The notes beneath the pieces were generated by a model. The model worked only from the letters and a program-made list of their open reading frames with translations. It was not told where the DNA came from and searched no databases. Position numbers and translations under genes: made by a program. Positions 30,785 to 42,330 of a DNA stretch of 45,725 nucleotides are shown in pieces (positions within the stretch are counted from its first letter, which is position 1; each line of letters begins with the position of its first letter). This stretch comes from Gracilaria vermiculophylla (Eukaryota; Rhodophyta; Florideophyceae; Gracilariales; Gracilariaceae): the NCBI GenBank assembly GCA_019155205.2, contig JAHNZQ020000004.1, positions 2,839,116 to 2,884,840 of the forward strand, read 5' to 3'.

Positions 30785-33700
30785 TGCGCACGACGGTCCA
30801 GGCCTGGGAACTGAAGTTTCACAATGAAGACATGTGGCGTCCTTTTAAGAGTAGAAAAAAGCCATTCTTGCAGCGCGCCAATTAGAGAACGATCAGCGGC
30901 AATCAGGACCACTTTAGAAATTTTTCTAGCTGGCCAATAAGAACACTGATTGGGCGTGCATCCGTCGGTTTTCGCTTGTTTGGAACGGACCTCATGAATA
31001 AAAAAGGCTGTCGCAAAACGTAATCAGTATATGCAGAACGGAAAAAATGATTTTCATGATGTTCATGGACAAGAAATAGAAAGAATAAACCTTTATTATG
31101 TTATGAATCAATTATTGTGCATGAGGTGAAGTCGAAAATCATTCATATGTTCTAGAGATAATCTCGGAGGTAAATCATGCACATTTCACATCTTCTTCTT
31201 TTCTTATTCTGTGAGAAACGTAACTTTCAATGAGTGTTGAACTGCTTTCCTGTGACACAAATCTGCATTCGTATTTGGTTCTTTGCGCACCGGCAAGTGC
31301 ATTTTATTTCAGAAGCTTGATTGAAAACACACAAAGACTGAAATAGATTCATGAAGCTGAAAGACCCTTCTCTTGGGGAGGTAAAGAGCATTGAACAATA
31401 ATGGCCGGTCTTAAAAACATATAATAACAAACTGACCAGTATTTAGAGTATCACCGGCTAGGCGTCTCCCAGAACAGCCAAACACTAAACAAGTAACTAA
31501 TGTGTTCGTTATGTCTCGTTTCAAAATGTAGTTCTGAAAAGAAGGAACTGTAAAATTCCTTTATAGGTGTTGATCAATATCTGAAAGACATCAGAAATGA
31601 TATTTTAATTGAAAAAAAGAATGTACTAGCTAAGGCGCGCAAACACTTTCATATTTGAGCAAAACAAATTCAACATTCGCTTTTAATGGTTTAAGGTAGT
31701 GCGGCTATATTGCTTTGACTTTTTGTTTTGATATACGAAGAAGACACTCTGCAGTGTCCGGGGCACTTACAGCCACTTACAAGGAAAACTTTAGTCTCGC
31801 TCTTGTGATGTGTCAGCTTAATAAGCAAAATTCATCGGTCAATCGAAAGAAGTGGAAAAGTAGCCACGAAGGAAAACCTTAAAATGATAGGGATGAAAAG
31901 CGTAGTAATGTAAAGAATTGCAACTATGTTGAAGATGCGATAGAAAAATATCGAAATTCATACGAGATAAAAGCTATTGATAATCTTCGATACATTTAGC
32001 ACATATAGTAAATAAACCTTTAGGTAAGATCAGATTTTATTTATCCTAGAGAATATACCAGGAGCTTAAGTAGTGCACATCCAAATCACGTGAGTTGAGA
32101 AATCAATTGCGTCACACGCAATATCAGACATCCGCCATTTAATAAGATAAAAGAAATAGGTTCTCCGGTCCTTCGGCCCATCGAAGAAAACCTTGAGGTG
32201 ATGCTAGCGCTAGCTGCAGATGTCTTAGATGTGACAGTACTTAAGAAGCAATTTCAGGTGTGGCGGACACGGAAGTCACTTTTTGAGCTTCGTTGAGATG
32301 CGAAAATCATACATTATCTCCTAGATTGCTAAACGGCCTACTGGTGAGAGCGAGTTCCGAGATACGTTTTTTTTGCTGGGCTTCCATCTGAAACACTGTT
32401 CCAATCGCAAAGATTTTGGCATTTTCTTGAGTAGGCCATAAAGCCCGTCCCCACAGAGGCAGGACTAGAAGTCCATACTTGCCCACAGTAATAAAACGTT
32501 GTTCAATAGCTCACTCATTCTTAAGCAATTGTCTTTGACGTGAAAGTGGTAGGACACAAATAATATATCACATATACATACCAAGATGAACACGGCTTAG
32601 GGTAGTTTACCGGATTTATGAAAGCACAGAAGAACAGCACGTCCCAGCCTGCACAAGACAGAGACAATATTAGCCAAGAAAATTGTTCATCTACGATTTG
32701 ACAGTTTACGCCACTACGCTGCAGAAATATTCAATGATTTCGACATGAAATCGCAGTGGGGGCCCAATAAAAGACCCGACAGTTCATATTATAGATACAT
32801 AGTGACATCCTTGGCATTAAGGGGGATATACCAAAAACGTTTTAAAAAACAGACCTTACTATACAGCACATTTATTGAAAGAGACGGATTTATGAAAGAG
32901 CATCTTGACTGTATACATATTGGGAGATATGGGTCCCACAGAAATTTAGTTACAAGTGTCCACTGTCCGAAGTTTGTAATAAACTCAACTTTCCATTCCA
33001 GGCTGCCAAAGAGTACTTTAAAACCTGTTTTGCGAAATTCGGTTGCTCTTAGAGTCCATAAAGGTTGCAAGTCACTGATAAGAAAGACAGCAAGTCCAAC
33101 TGAGTTTTTTAGACCATGAAATGTAGATAGAAATTTAAAAGTAAAACGAACTCCATGTCATTCTCACGAATCAATTTATCTATGATACTTCTAAAAGACA
33201 AATGTCCTTGTAGAGATATATGTCTCATCGACTCGACATATGTCCTTTTTGGAAATATATGCCTAGATTGTTGCATATTGTGCAAGTCCACAACCGATTC
33301 ACGTTTTGCTGGGAGTCTGTTGGTATTCCATAGGAGACTCTGACTTCTCAAAAAGACGAGTGAAAGGCTCAAGAGAAGTTGCTTAAGCAGGCGTAATTTT
33401 TTCAGCAACCAGCTAGCAATATGGACTCGCATTCTAGTTGGTATTGAATTCTAAGTGCATAAGAGGACGAGTAATCGAAAGATATGGCGCTTATTGACGT
33501 CAAATGCTGCGCTGCTTTGCCTGAGAAGGTGGCACGAAATCCTATAAGAAACAGCAAAAAGAAATCTTCTTGCGGCAGGAATATAAGAAGATCCCCAAAA
33601 CGAGATCTGTCGATTTAATCTCATTCCATACTGCTGTTGCTGGCATAAACCTGTGGTTTACTATTTCAGACCCTTCTAGTTTACCACCATGGAAGAAAGC

Positions 33701-34035
33701 TGGCTGTATTTTGGCCTTATCTTCCTTGACTATATTTCCAGCCTTTCACAAGGCCCTTTGCGGCAGAGCTATGGCGTTACATTCAGTTCTACAGTAACGA
33801 CTAACTTCTATATGACATTATCGTATATATGACATAATGTGTTTGGCACTAGAAGCCAAATTGGTACAAGTGTACAACCCTTTTTCTTGGCCATCTATAT
33901 AAGTATTGGTTGACTTCATGAGCTGTACCAAGCTCAATGATTTTTGGGATAGTATCTTAATGTACAGAAAAAATTGTAAAGGAGAAAGATATACTGCCGA
34001 ACAAGCGGTATAAATGTATGCAATGGTAAAGTTTT
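30785..34035. other. long AT-rich region, no gene recognised
   Basis: About 3.2 kb without known repeats. The longest frames are 32745-33119 plus (124 codons), 33109-33432 minus (107 codons) and 33570-33797 plus (75 codons). None shows a domain, catalytic motif or convincing start context, and on this evidence they could be chance. Confidence 0.45.
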
Positions 34036-34039
34036 GCAC

Positions 34040-34440
34040 CTGTGAATGATAATAATGAATGTCATTCTGACTGCCTCGATATAAATAGTACATATTCTCT
34101 GCGTCGATCGACATTGGATCAGAATAATAATGAAGATCTGTGTTGTTTCGGAGTCATAAGTGCATGTAGCTGTGATGTTCTGTTTGCTGCATTTTGCTTT
34201 GTTGTGCATTGCTGTTGTATAAATTATTGAAATAGGGCCATCACATTAATTTAATATTAAAATACTATTAATAGCTTTCCTCGTCTGTAATATGTAGTGT
34301 ATGTTCCACTTGCATTGCGTGGTTGCACGCAAAGCACTATATACGCTGTGTTAATGACACCTCCATGCAAAATCCGAGCCATACTTCATGAATTTTTGTT
34401 GCACCCCCTCAACATTCGCTTAGTCTCGCTGACCTCATTT
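34040..34440 (+). repeat. old, degraded L1-family LTR fragment
   Basis: Blocks match the L1 solo LTRs in order: TTGTTGTGCATTGCTGTTGT, AAATTATTGAAAT, a TATATA box (about 34341-34346), CACCTCCATGCAAAATCC and CCCCCTCAACATTCGC, ending TGACCTCA near 34436. Similarity is weak to the left and the 5' boundary is unclear. No target duplication was identified. Confidence 0.55.
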
Positions 34441-34444
34441 TTGA

Positions 34445-35725
34445 AACTACGCATATCATAGAATCGCTATGTTTGCTCCGAAGTGTTAGCCTAAATGTTT
34501 AGTGGTGCGTCACATTCCCGGATTTTTAGCGAGATTAAATGTTTGGAACCAAAATGCATCCTGAATGCTTTATATCTCTCTCAGTTATGCAAGTGAGAAG
34601 TCTAGAGTTTCTTACGGAGAACGCGAGTCTTATTCTTGTGTTGTAAATCTGTTGATGAGACAAGTAGAAAAATTGCAATCTTTATTGAACAGGCGAGTTT
34701 GGTATTTGAACAAGAGCCATCATTGCGGTTTTTTATTATTCAACACACATAGTTTTTAAACCTTATTGCAATACGTGGAAGTATTTCTACAGAAACAGAG
34801 ACAAAGAATGCTAGGCTCCGCTGTTTTCTTATCATGAACTTCACAGTAAAGTTGACTACCATTCTTCATATAGATTTATTGCCCAAAAGCGAGAAACCAC
34901 CGTGAATACGTTTTGGGATCTTCATTCAATAAGGGCGATCCAGTGGGTGGAGCACTATCAAGAACGCTTCACAACAAATTTAGATTTCAAAGCCTTAGGC
35001 GGTACCTTGTGGAATAGGCTAGAGAGACTATAGAACAAGATTATCACAATAATGTTGTATTAAGCGTGTGCTTAATCTACTAGGAGGAGAAGGGAAGTAA
35101 AAGAGAACGAGGGGTGCTCTTGGAGAACAGAACGTATGAGAAACCGAATGCAACCAGACATCCCTCGGTGAAAAGTGGACATCACCGCATCCGGATGACT
35201 GGGGAGCTGCACCATTAATATTGTTTACTCAGAGTTGCGTGTGTGACGCCGGCACCCGTAAGTACTATATAGTCGAGTAGATTACTGTAGCTTGAAAAAA
35301 AGTGAGTAAATGAAAGGAAGGCTCTGCCATACTGTGTTTGCAATTATTGTGAACTGTGCACTGAAGAGTCCGGGAAATCTGAATAAAGCCACCCCGTACT
35401 TCTACAATTGTTGCTGAACAACTTTTCTATCCGTAAAGCACATTATTTCATACGTATAAGACTGACACTCATATCCTATTTATTAAGTTACAGTACACCA
35501 CGAACATGGCTGTGGCCTCCAGTAACCTAATCACGATGAAGACCTGCGAGATACAATTAAAGTCCAATCATGTTTTCTCTATCTCTTGCAAGAAAGCGCG
35601 CACTATACAGTAGTTAAAATAAAAAGATCGTTCCATCGCAGTTCTCCTCATGTCTCTACAAACCCATTTCAGAAGAAATAGGACGTGGTAAACCTCTTTC
35701 CGATAAAGAAAAAAGAATGATATTG
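34445..35725. other. AT-rich spacer, no gene recognised
   Basis: Only short frames (34565-34759 plus, 64 codons; 35568-35801 minus, 77 codons). No repeat or RNA signature seen. Confidence 0.45.
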
Positions 35726-35768
35726 GCTGCTGCAGTACAGTGGCTTCAACGGGAACTACGGTGGTGTG

Positions 35769-36331
35769 TGTTGGATGAAGTGCCTGTGCTGTCACTGACA
35801 ACTAAATGTTCCGGGGACCATGGGCTGCGTTGAATGTTGACTCTGTCTGTTACACGTGTGCAGGTGTGCTACTCGGCACGTTGTTCACTACCATATCGTT
35901 TCCAGGTGTACACATTGCAAACTCAGCTTAGTGTACACCGGATATGGTTTAGTGTAATGTGCCTCTTCATGGTAACTATACACACACATTGCTGTATGGA
36001 CACGAGTGGTGGCGGAATACAGAGAGTGTAAGGTGGTTGAGTGAATTTGTGCATTGTCATGGTCTCGTGAGTGTACGGAACTGTCATGCCTTGTTGTGCC
36101 TTGCTGTTGTAAGCATTATTGAATTGTGGCTAGTACATTTATGTCATGTCACAATATGATTGGTAGTATTGAGTGTCTCGCCTTTGTAGTGTAATTTCTG
36201 ATGCAACCTACTCGGTGCGACTGAACCACTATATAAGTCGTGGTCGAGGCACCTCCAAGTAAATCCAAGCCAGAGCTGGCGAACTTCCTTTGCATCCCCT
36301 CAACTTTCCCTTGCCCCTCTGACCTCCAATA
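35769..36331 (+). repeat. L1-family solo LTR #3 (TSD GTGTG)
   Basis: The 563-bp LTR starts TGTTGGATGAAG and ends GACCTCCAATA, flanked by GTGTG at 35764-35768 and 36332-36336. Other L2 LTR copies show the empty-site sequence GGTGGTnTn-CCTTA-GG across the insertion point. The ends are TG...TA rather than TG...CA in all three solo copies. Confidence 0.94.
36230..36237 (+). promoter_or_regulatory. TATA box of the L1 LTR
   Basis: TATATAAG lies about 95 bp from the LTR 3' end and is conserved in the copies at 14921-14930 and, on the minus strand, near 21070. By position it would set the start of the retroelement transcript. No activity is implied for this solo copy. Confidence 0.6.
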
Positions 36332-37009
36332 GTGTGCCCTTATGGTATAATATTCCTAAGGAGGGCTCTTATTTTATCAACTGAGCCACATGGTGCATAA
36401 TTCTGCCCGCCTGCGCTACAGTATCCTTAAGGGACGGAAGAAGTATTATTTCTTTTATTTAATTTGTGCGGGTAATTACTACAGTATGGAGACCCACCGA
36501 GGCGGGCTCCTGGCCTGATACATAATCTGCTGGTTGAGCTCCACCTCTGGGGAAGTAAAGACAAGCACCCTTGATTCTTCATCTACTTTTCCGGTTGGAG
36601 ACTCTCGTCGATCATCCTCAAACTTCTAGGCCGCCGATCCCCAGGTCGCATCATAGCAGCGCTTGTAGGAGCATTGTCTGCCCAGTGAACCACCCCCTCC
36701 GTTTGGTGTTTGCGGATCCCCTTTAAGAATTCCCCCGGCTCGCAACAGCAGATACCGGGGACCACCTTTAGGAACACGCGCCTTTGGAGTCACTAAAAAC
36801 TCCTAACGGACGTTGTGCTTTACTACCTCGACAGGAGGGCTGACAGTCCCACAACTAGTCTCCTGACTTAGAAGGTCATAGTTCCTAAAGGACTCGCAAA
36901 AGTCGCAGCAGAACCTTGGTTATAGTTTGCAACGACTGAACCTGAACAGTGGATTTCTTCCTTAAGGTGATTCGGAAGTGGAAGAAAATCACCCACGACT
37001 TTCTCCTCT

Positions 37010-37277
37010 ATGGACCCCTCAGAACACCTAATGGAAACCCCCCTACAGCATCCTCATGCAAGCAACTCCGTTGGTGGGCGCAGCACGCGCAGCGCTTTCC
37101 AGGAGATAAACGCCACACTGGAGGACCCTGAAAGTTTCCTTTGGAGTCCTGGCCCCTATGTGAACCGTTTCAGGAATCTTCTTAGGAGAATGAATGATCG
37201 GAGGCAAGCGGAATCCCCCGTGACACTTCTGGAGAGTGCCGATGTGGACGTTGAAGAACCGCTTACGGCATTGCAGC
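37010..37277 (+). pseudogene. L2 gag N-terminal fragment
   Basis: The start MDPSEHLMETPLQ is shared with the copy at 25573. It continues through ESFLWSPGPYVNRFRNLLRR and ESADVDVEEPLTALQ, about 89 codons, before sequence from the inserted LTR takes over the frame. The P-rich start and amphipathic helix are compatible with gag; no known domain could be named from this length. Confidence 0.6.
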
Positions 37278-37831
37278 TGTGGTACTGTCAGCCCTCCTCT
37301 CGAGGTAGTAAAGCACAACGTCCTTTAGGAGTTTTTGTTGACTCCAAAGGTGCGTGTTTCTAAACGCGGTCTCGGGTATCTGCTGTCGCGAGCCGGGAGA
37401 ATTCTTAAAGGGGATTTGCAAACACCAAGCGAAGGGGGAGGTTAACTGGGCGGACAATGCTCCTACAAGCGCTGCTATGATGCGACCTGGGGATCGGCGG
37501 CTTAGAAGCCTGAGGATGATCGACGAGAGTCTCCAACCGGAAAAGTAGATGAAGAATCAAGGGTACTTGTCTTTACGTCACCGGAGTTGGGGCTCAACCG
37601 GCAGGTTAAGTACCAAGCCGGGAGCCCGCCTCGGCAGGTCTCACTACTGTACTAACTACCAGCATAAATTAACTAAAATAAATAATAATTCTATAGTCCC
37701 TTAAGGATACTATAGCGCACGTGGGCGGAATTGTACACCACGTGGCCCAGCTAATAAAATACGAGACCTCCTTAGGAATATTATACCAAATGGCAAAACC
37801 ACCCTATCGCCTTAGAAGTTACTGTACTACA
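37278..37831 (-). repeat. 3' LTR of the minus-strand L2 element
   Basis: The 554-bp LTR, read on the minus strand, starts TGTAGTACAGTAAC and ends GACAGTACCACA. It is inverted relative to the L2 LTR at 35731, which makes the pair look like a long terminal inverted repeat at first sight. Confidence 0.92.
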
Positions 37832-37845
37832 TACCTCCTTTCCTA
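37832..37845 (-). other. polypurine tract
   Basis: On the minus strand, TAGGAAAGGAGGTA ends directly against the LTR start TGTAGTAC. A purine run touching the 3' LTR primes plus-strand DNA synthesis in LTR retrotransposons, and this fixes the element's orientation and LTR identity. Confidence 0.8.
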
Positions 37846-38549
37846 AATTGCTCCACGTCCTCGAGGTGCATTTTCTTATTCCATGATCCCCGGGGTGGCT
37901 CCTATCGGTGTCGTGTCCAGCGCAGCCTCCGGCGATTGGCACGTTCTCTCCTTCAGGCGTTCCTCTCTTCTTTCATACTCCTGCGCGGAGTTTTGCGGCG
38001 GGCTCGCGTTTTATCCCTTGAGGTGCTTGTGGGCCCTGCTCCTCCTTAACCCGGCTGCGTCTGCTCCTTCTTGGTTTCACCCGTCGGTGCTGCCGCGCCA
38101 GTCAGGAACGCGAGTGTCCGCGTCTTCCGGCGTTCCGTGCGCGGTGCAAATGTGCAACTTCCGTGGACGGAGCGTGGGTCAGTTCCAAGGGATACCGACC
38201 CCCTTAAGGCACTCGCCACTTCGATTCCTTCAAGGCTACTTCTTTTGGAAACACCCGCGTCCTCGAGTCTGCTCATTCAATCTCCATGAGGGTGCAAGAC
38301 TTATAATCCTTTCGTCTGCCCCAGCGTCGTCCTCCACTGGATATGAACGCGCGCCTCGCTATGGTGCTCCATACCTCGCCTGATTCCGGTCTCCCGGCTT
38401 CTCCTCGAATTCCGCGATGGCGGCTTGACGCTGCTCCCTCCTTGGTGGTGCATATAACAACGAATCGTTTTCCAAGTGGTGTCAAATCCCTCTCCTCAGG
38501 TGTTACCACGCTTTCGTTCGCCATCCACCCGGCTTCGTACACCCTCGGC

Positions 38550-40449
38550 ATGTCTTCTCCGACTTCGGTGCCTACATCTCGTTCGAATCCTGAGGTGTAT
38601 CACACCTCGACCGGTGAACCGTTCCGTCCAGGAGAAGATTTCGATCATCAAACCACGCGGGTCTTCGTCTCATTCCATGACAGGGGCGTGATTCTCCCGT
38701 GCCTCGTGGAGGATTGCATTCACCACTTCTGCCCATACCTTCAGGCGATTCGATTCCGCGCCGTACCGGAGATTGCGTGGAACGAACAGAAGCGGAACCG
38801 CGTGGATGCATATCGCGCTCACTGGCTTCATACTCTGGTACATGGTGACAACGCTCCAACCACGGTGGGACACTGCGATACTTCGTACCTGAGGTGCGCT
38901 GAGGAACGAGAGATCCGGGCGCGACTCCAGGTACTGTTTCACAAGAAGAGCTCGTATCAGAGAGCCAAACGACCCGGAAGCTTTGCCGACGGGCGCTCTG
39001 CCCTCTAGGTGTTGCCTTTCGATCCCCCATATGCTCGCCTTTATTGGCTCAATTGGAATCGATGGGGGACGCACCTTGCCAACGAGACTCGAGTACGCAC
39101 CGCTGTCGAGTACTTCTATGGCTGGCATAACACGGAATTCCATGACGTGCCTTCCGGGCAACGTCCGAAGTACTACGTGAAGGTGAACGACTCCTGGAGG
39201 GACTGATGGGTATCCCCGCACCTCTGCCTGGCGACGCCAATGATCTTTGCGTATCATACCTCCGATGTCCTAGATCTCCATACCTCCCTAGGGCGGTTCG
39301 TCATGTTGGTGGCCTCGACGGAGTTCGCCGTCGGCACCCTGATTGCGTATCTTCAAGCAGCGGACGAAGGCGTAACCTCCTGTACTCGATGCCGCGACGG
39401 GCGCCTCTACTGGGACTCGTCTTATCAGCCAAGCACCGGACGTTTGCTTCCCTTGTCGGCGACCATCATACGGGTTCTGCGTTCCTTTTGGCATCCAAAA
39501 CCTGGTTAAGGGCACCGCACGGAGTGAGTCCAAGGCAAACACGCTGTTGGATTACAACCTGCAGGTTGCGTGGAATGACACGCCGGGTTTTTTCTGGTAC
39601 GACTACGGCGAAGACAAGTTCCGCCTTATTGTGAGAAGTCCAAATGGAGAAGATGATGGGCAAGCATACCCTGCCTTTCCCCGTCTGGCACCTTCTCGGG
39701 TATTTCAGGTGCCACGGTTCCGAGTTCACCGGCTCCGAGTGCCCGACTACGACCCCTTGATGAAGAGCCTGGCGCATGATGTACCCCGTCGATTACCGGC
39801 TCCGTCCCAGGATATGGGCGCACCTCCTGAGGTGATAACTCCGCGGCCCGCCGTAGTGCCCAGTGCTCCCGCAGTGGTAGCCGCCGTGTCTCCTATGGGG
39901 GAGGACGAGATTGCTCCCGTCCCAGTACCTTCGGCCCCCGTGGTGCAACCCCGACTACGGAGCGTCCCTGCGCCTATTCCTCAGCCTCGACTGCAAAGCG
40001 TCTCGGTTCCCCCACCGCAGTCACCTCCGGTGTCACCAATTTTGTCCTTGGCATTGCCGAACTCCACTGCAAAGCCCGCAGAATCCCGCCGGGGAGCCTC
40101 TGTCTCATCTGGTCCACCGTCCACAGCCTTTTCCGTGGCGGTTGTTGCGCCGTCAACGGAGGTGGCCGCATTGGGTGCACCATCGAGAAAAGTCTCTTCT
40201 GGAGCTCTGGAGGCTGCGTTCCAAGATTTGGTGCAGGCGTATCTGGTGACAGGCCGTCCTACTCTAGCTTCTCCTGTAGAGGCTCTGCGCGAGGCGCGTG
40301 CTTGTGTCTTAGAGCTCCACAAGGTCCGGACAGAGCGAGACTTGATTGCGGCCCTCAAAGAAAGCCTGTCGAGGTTCTTTGATATACAAGCACTCAGAGC
40401 AAAAGCGCGCCTCGAAGCGGAGTATTCAACGCGATTCGGTGATCTCTAG
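38550..40449 (+). pseudogene. antisense gene of the L2 element, unknown function, decayed
   Basis: The plus-strand frame starts MSSPTSVPTSRSNPE at 38550 (an in-frame ATG at 38343 is the alternative) and runs to 39509. It is interrupted only by TAG at 39006-39008 and TGA at 39204-39206. One shift near 39475 moves to the frame that stops at 40449, about 630 codons in all. The first half is aromatic-rich, with WLNWNRWGTHLANETR, FYGWHNTEF and a C-x2-C (CTRC). Then come WNDTPGFFWYDYGEDKFRLI, a long proline/valine/serine linker (about 39780-40200) and an arginine/glutamate-rich coiled-coil-like end. It lies opposite in strand to pol, between the chromodomain and the polypurine tract. No known gag, pol or envelope domain and no transmembrane segment are visible. 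I cannot name a function. Confidence 0.6.
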
Positions 40450-40692
40450 GTGATAGGACCCTGACCAATAAAAGATCCTGTGGATGGAGCAGAAGCTCCA
40501 TGAACGGTAGTTCCCATATGACTTAAGCCATGCCCGCGGGCTCAGTGACACGAGGTGCCGCCGTGGGAGCATGCGAAAAGCGAGCAACGGCATCCTGAAG
40601 ACGAAAAAGATAACTCCAGGTACGGGATAGACTGCGGGGACGAAAAACAACTCCGGTTGGAGGCCCTCTTCCCCTTTCCTAAACGGAAGCAC

Positions 40693-40908
40693 CTATGTGG
40701 AGAGGCGATTCCGCAACAGATTGGCATACTGTCGCCCACGGAAGTTCTCCGGGATACGTTCCGGAGGTTCTTCCGTGTCGTCCTTCAAGATGTACCCATA
40801 CCAACGGACGCGGTACAGTATTCCTGCAGGGGTTTGTCGATGGGAGACGATATGGTCCACCGCGTAGAGGATGTTATCTTTAGGGCTCATAATGGCATCG
40901 GGAGCCAC
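40693..40908 (-). CDS. chromodomain of the L2 integrase (separated by stops)
   Basis: The minus-strand frame contains YAVDHIVSHRQTPAG, YRVRWYGYILKDDTEEP and ERIPENF. These are the three parts of a chromodomain: the first strand with aromatic, the W-x-G-Y core and the acidic/proline turn with the last helix. It lies about 90 bp beyond the integrase stop, so it was probably the C-terminal domain of integrase before a stop or shift intervened. In chromoviruses this domain binds modified histones and guides integration. Confidence 0.75.
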   Translation of the reverse strand: MAPDAIMSPKDNILYAVDHIVSHRQTPAGILYRVRWYGYILKDDTEEPPERIPENFRGRQYANLLRNRLST

Positions 40909-40998
40909 CAGTAATGGTTCACCGAGAGCGGTGATGCGGTTTTAAATATCCCGTGGTGTCGTCGCGCCTGAGGTGGTCGGATGAGGAAAATTCGCGCG

Positions 40999-42330
40999 TC
41001 ATCCTTGAGGTGGGGTCCATGAAATTCCTGAGAGGCTGGGCGTTGGGACTTTCGTCACCATACAACGGGAGACGACATTTCTGAGCTCGTTCATCTCAAT
41101 GGCGACGGTATCCTTATTGGTGGCCAGGACTTTGTAGGGTTCTGAGATGGTCCACGCTAACTTGCGCGTGACGTCCGGTGGTTCGTCTGTAGTTTCCCCG
41201 GGTCTGTCGAGGAAAACCTCGTCGACGTCCTTCAGGTGAGGGCCTTTCCGCACCGTTCGGTCGAAGTTCTGTTTGTATCTCCTCTGCGAGGTGTTGAGTC
41301 TCTCCTTTGCGAGGGAGAGTGCTTTATCATACCACCTCAGGATGGAGTGTTTGGCTTGCGCGGTTGTTGGCGCCTGTGGCACATTTGCCATGTGCGCCAT
41401 GGCCCATGCCGCAATGACGGCACTTGGCGGGATGCGCGAGAGTAACAGATTGAAAGGTGCGGTCCCTGTGGAGCGGTGCACCTGCAGTTTGTATGCATAC
41501 GTGAGGGGGCCCACATATGCGTCCCAATCCTCCTGATGGTTCACGACGTAGTTCTTGAGCCTCGAGGCGATGGTCTTGTTGAACAGTTCCGCCTGTCCGT
41601 TTGTCTGGGGGTGATAGGCAGTTGTAAACAACTGTTTCATCCCCAGCATCCCGGAGACGGCGCTGAATAGTTTCGCCGCAAAATGGGCGCTATTGTCCGT
41701 GAGGCGAAACAACGATATCCCATAGGGGTAAACCAAATGCTCCAGAACGTTGTCGGCAATCACTGGCCCAGTGGTGCTACGGAGGAGGATTGCACGCGTG
41801 ATCCTGGAAAAACGATCCGTGATCACTAGGACAACTCGGTGCCCTCGCTCCTTTTTGGGGAGAGGACCCAATATGTCTATGGCCACAAATTCCAACGGTC
41901 CCGAAGGCGGGAACAGCCTAAGCGGCGTCCGGTTTTTCAGTATACTCCCCTTAGCGGCGGCGCAAGAATAGCAATCCGACACCGTTTGGAAGGCTTCATT
42001 AGCCATTTTCGGCCAATAGAACTCACCATGGTACCCGGCGAGGCGAGGATAGTGCGAGAGGTACAACAATCTTGCCCGTAGTTTCGTTGGGACTACCTTT
42101 TGGAGAGCTCCATTAAGGGTGGCCTGGTGTACAAGCACGCCGTCTCGGTCAACGTCGAATGACGATGTTAAGCTCACCACAGTGGCGAGACACTCCTTTC
42201 GGTACGCACCTGTACTCTGTTCCTTGAGTAACTTCGTTACGGTAGTGAGGAGAACTTTTTTCTCCTCCTCCACAAGAGCCATCACCTTAGGGAGTCCACT
42301 ATACCTTCTTCCAGGTTCATATCGTTTCAA
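40999..42330 (-). CDS. L2 integrase, 443 codons open
   Basis: This is the longest intact frame in the window. In order it has a zinc-binding HHCC (YLSHYPRLAGYHG ... CYSCAAAKG), first catalytic aspartate in FVAIDILGPLP, and second in LFRLTDNSAHF. The last is unusual, as LTDNG is typical. Then come YHPQTNGQAELFNKTI with the catalytic glutamate, VHRSTGTAPFNLL and the C-terminal barrel-like SEPYKVLATNKDTV. Integrase inserts the cDNA with 5-bp staggered cuts, consistent with the 5-bp duplications of this LTR family. It directly follows the RNase H frame, whose stop lies just before 42331, so it was translated as part of a polyprotein and is not an independent gene. Confidence 0.9.
   Translation of the reverse strand: MKRYEPGRRYSGLPKVMALVEEEKKVLLTTVTKLLKEQSTGAYRKECLATVVSLTSSFDVDRDGVLVHQATLNGALQKVVPTKLRARLLYLSHYPRLAGYHGEFYWPKMANEAFQTVSDCYSCAAAKGSILKNRTPLRLFPPSGPLEFVAIDILGPLPKKERGHRVVLVITDRFSRITRAILLRSTTGPVIADNVLEHLVYPYGISLFRLTDNSAHFAAKLFSAVSGMLGMKQLFTTAYHPQTNGQAELFNKTIASRLKNYVVNHQEDWDAYVGPLTYAYKLQVHRSTGTAPFNLLLSRIPPSAVIAAWAMAHMANVPQAPTTAQAKHSILRWYDKALSLAKERLNTSQRRYKQNFDRTVRKGPHLKDVDEVFLDRPGETTDEPPDVTRKLAWTISEPYKVLATNKDTVAIEMNELRNVVSRCMVTKVPTPSLSGISWTPPQG

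Larger units (their letters stand above)
35731..36853 (+). repeat. L2 5' LTR split by L1 solo LTR
   Basis: It starts TGCAGTACAGTGGC and ends GACAGTCCCACA. Removing the L1 LTR plus one GTGTG copy (568 bp) leaves 555 bp, exactly the family length. Confidence 0.92.
35731..37277 (+). mobile_element. forward L2 retrotransposon, 5' end only
   Basis: It comprises the 5' LTR (35731-36853, containing an L1 solo LTR), primer-binding-like site, leader and the gag start. It is cut at 37277 by the 3' LTR of a minus-strand L2 element. Its own downstream part, if it still exists, would lie beyond that element to the right of the window. Confidence 0.85.

Noticed and set aside
32745..33119. 124-codon ORF as a host gene
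   Set aside because: Has no domain, homology or convincing start context; length is compatible with chance in 3 kb of sequence.
35731..37831. A foldback or Mutator-like element with ~550-bp terminal inverted repeats
   Set aside because: The arms have LTR-style ends (TGTAGTAC...GTACCACA), a primer-binding-like site follows one and a polypurine tract abuts the other. They are LTRs of two oppositely oriented L2 insertions.
37883..38383. 166-codon plus-strand ORF near the 3' LTR
   Set aside because: Overlaps other frames in GC-rich sequence and shows no motif; might be leader of the antisense gene but cannot be supported.
38670..39257. 195-codon minus-strand ORF opposite the antisense gene
   Set aside because: Pol ends well upstream, and this frame is a complement shadow of the better conserved plus-strand frame.
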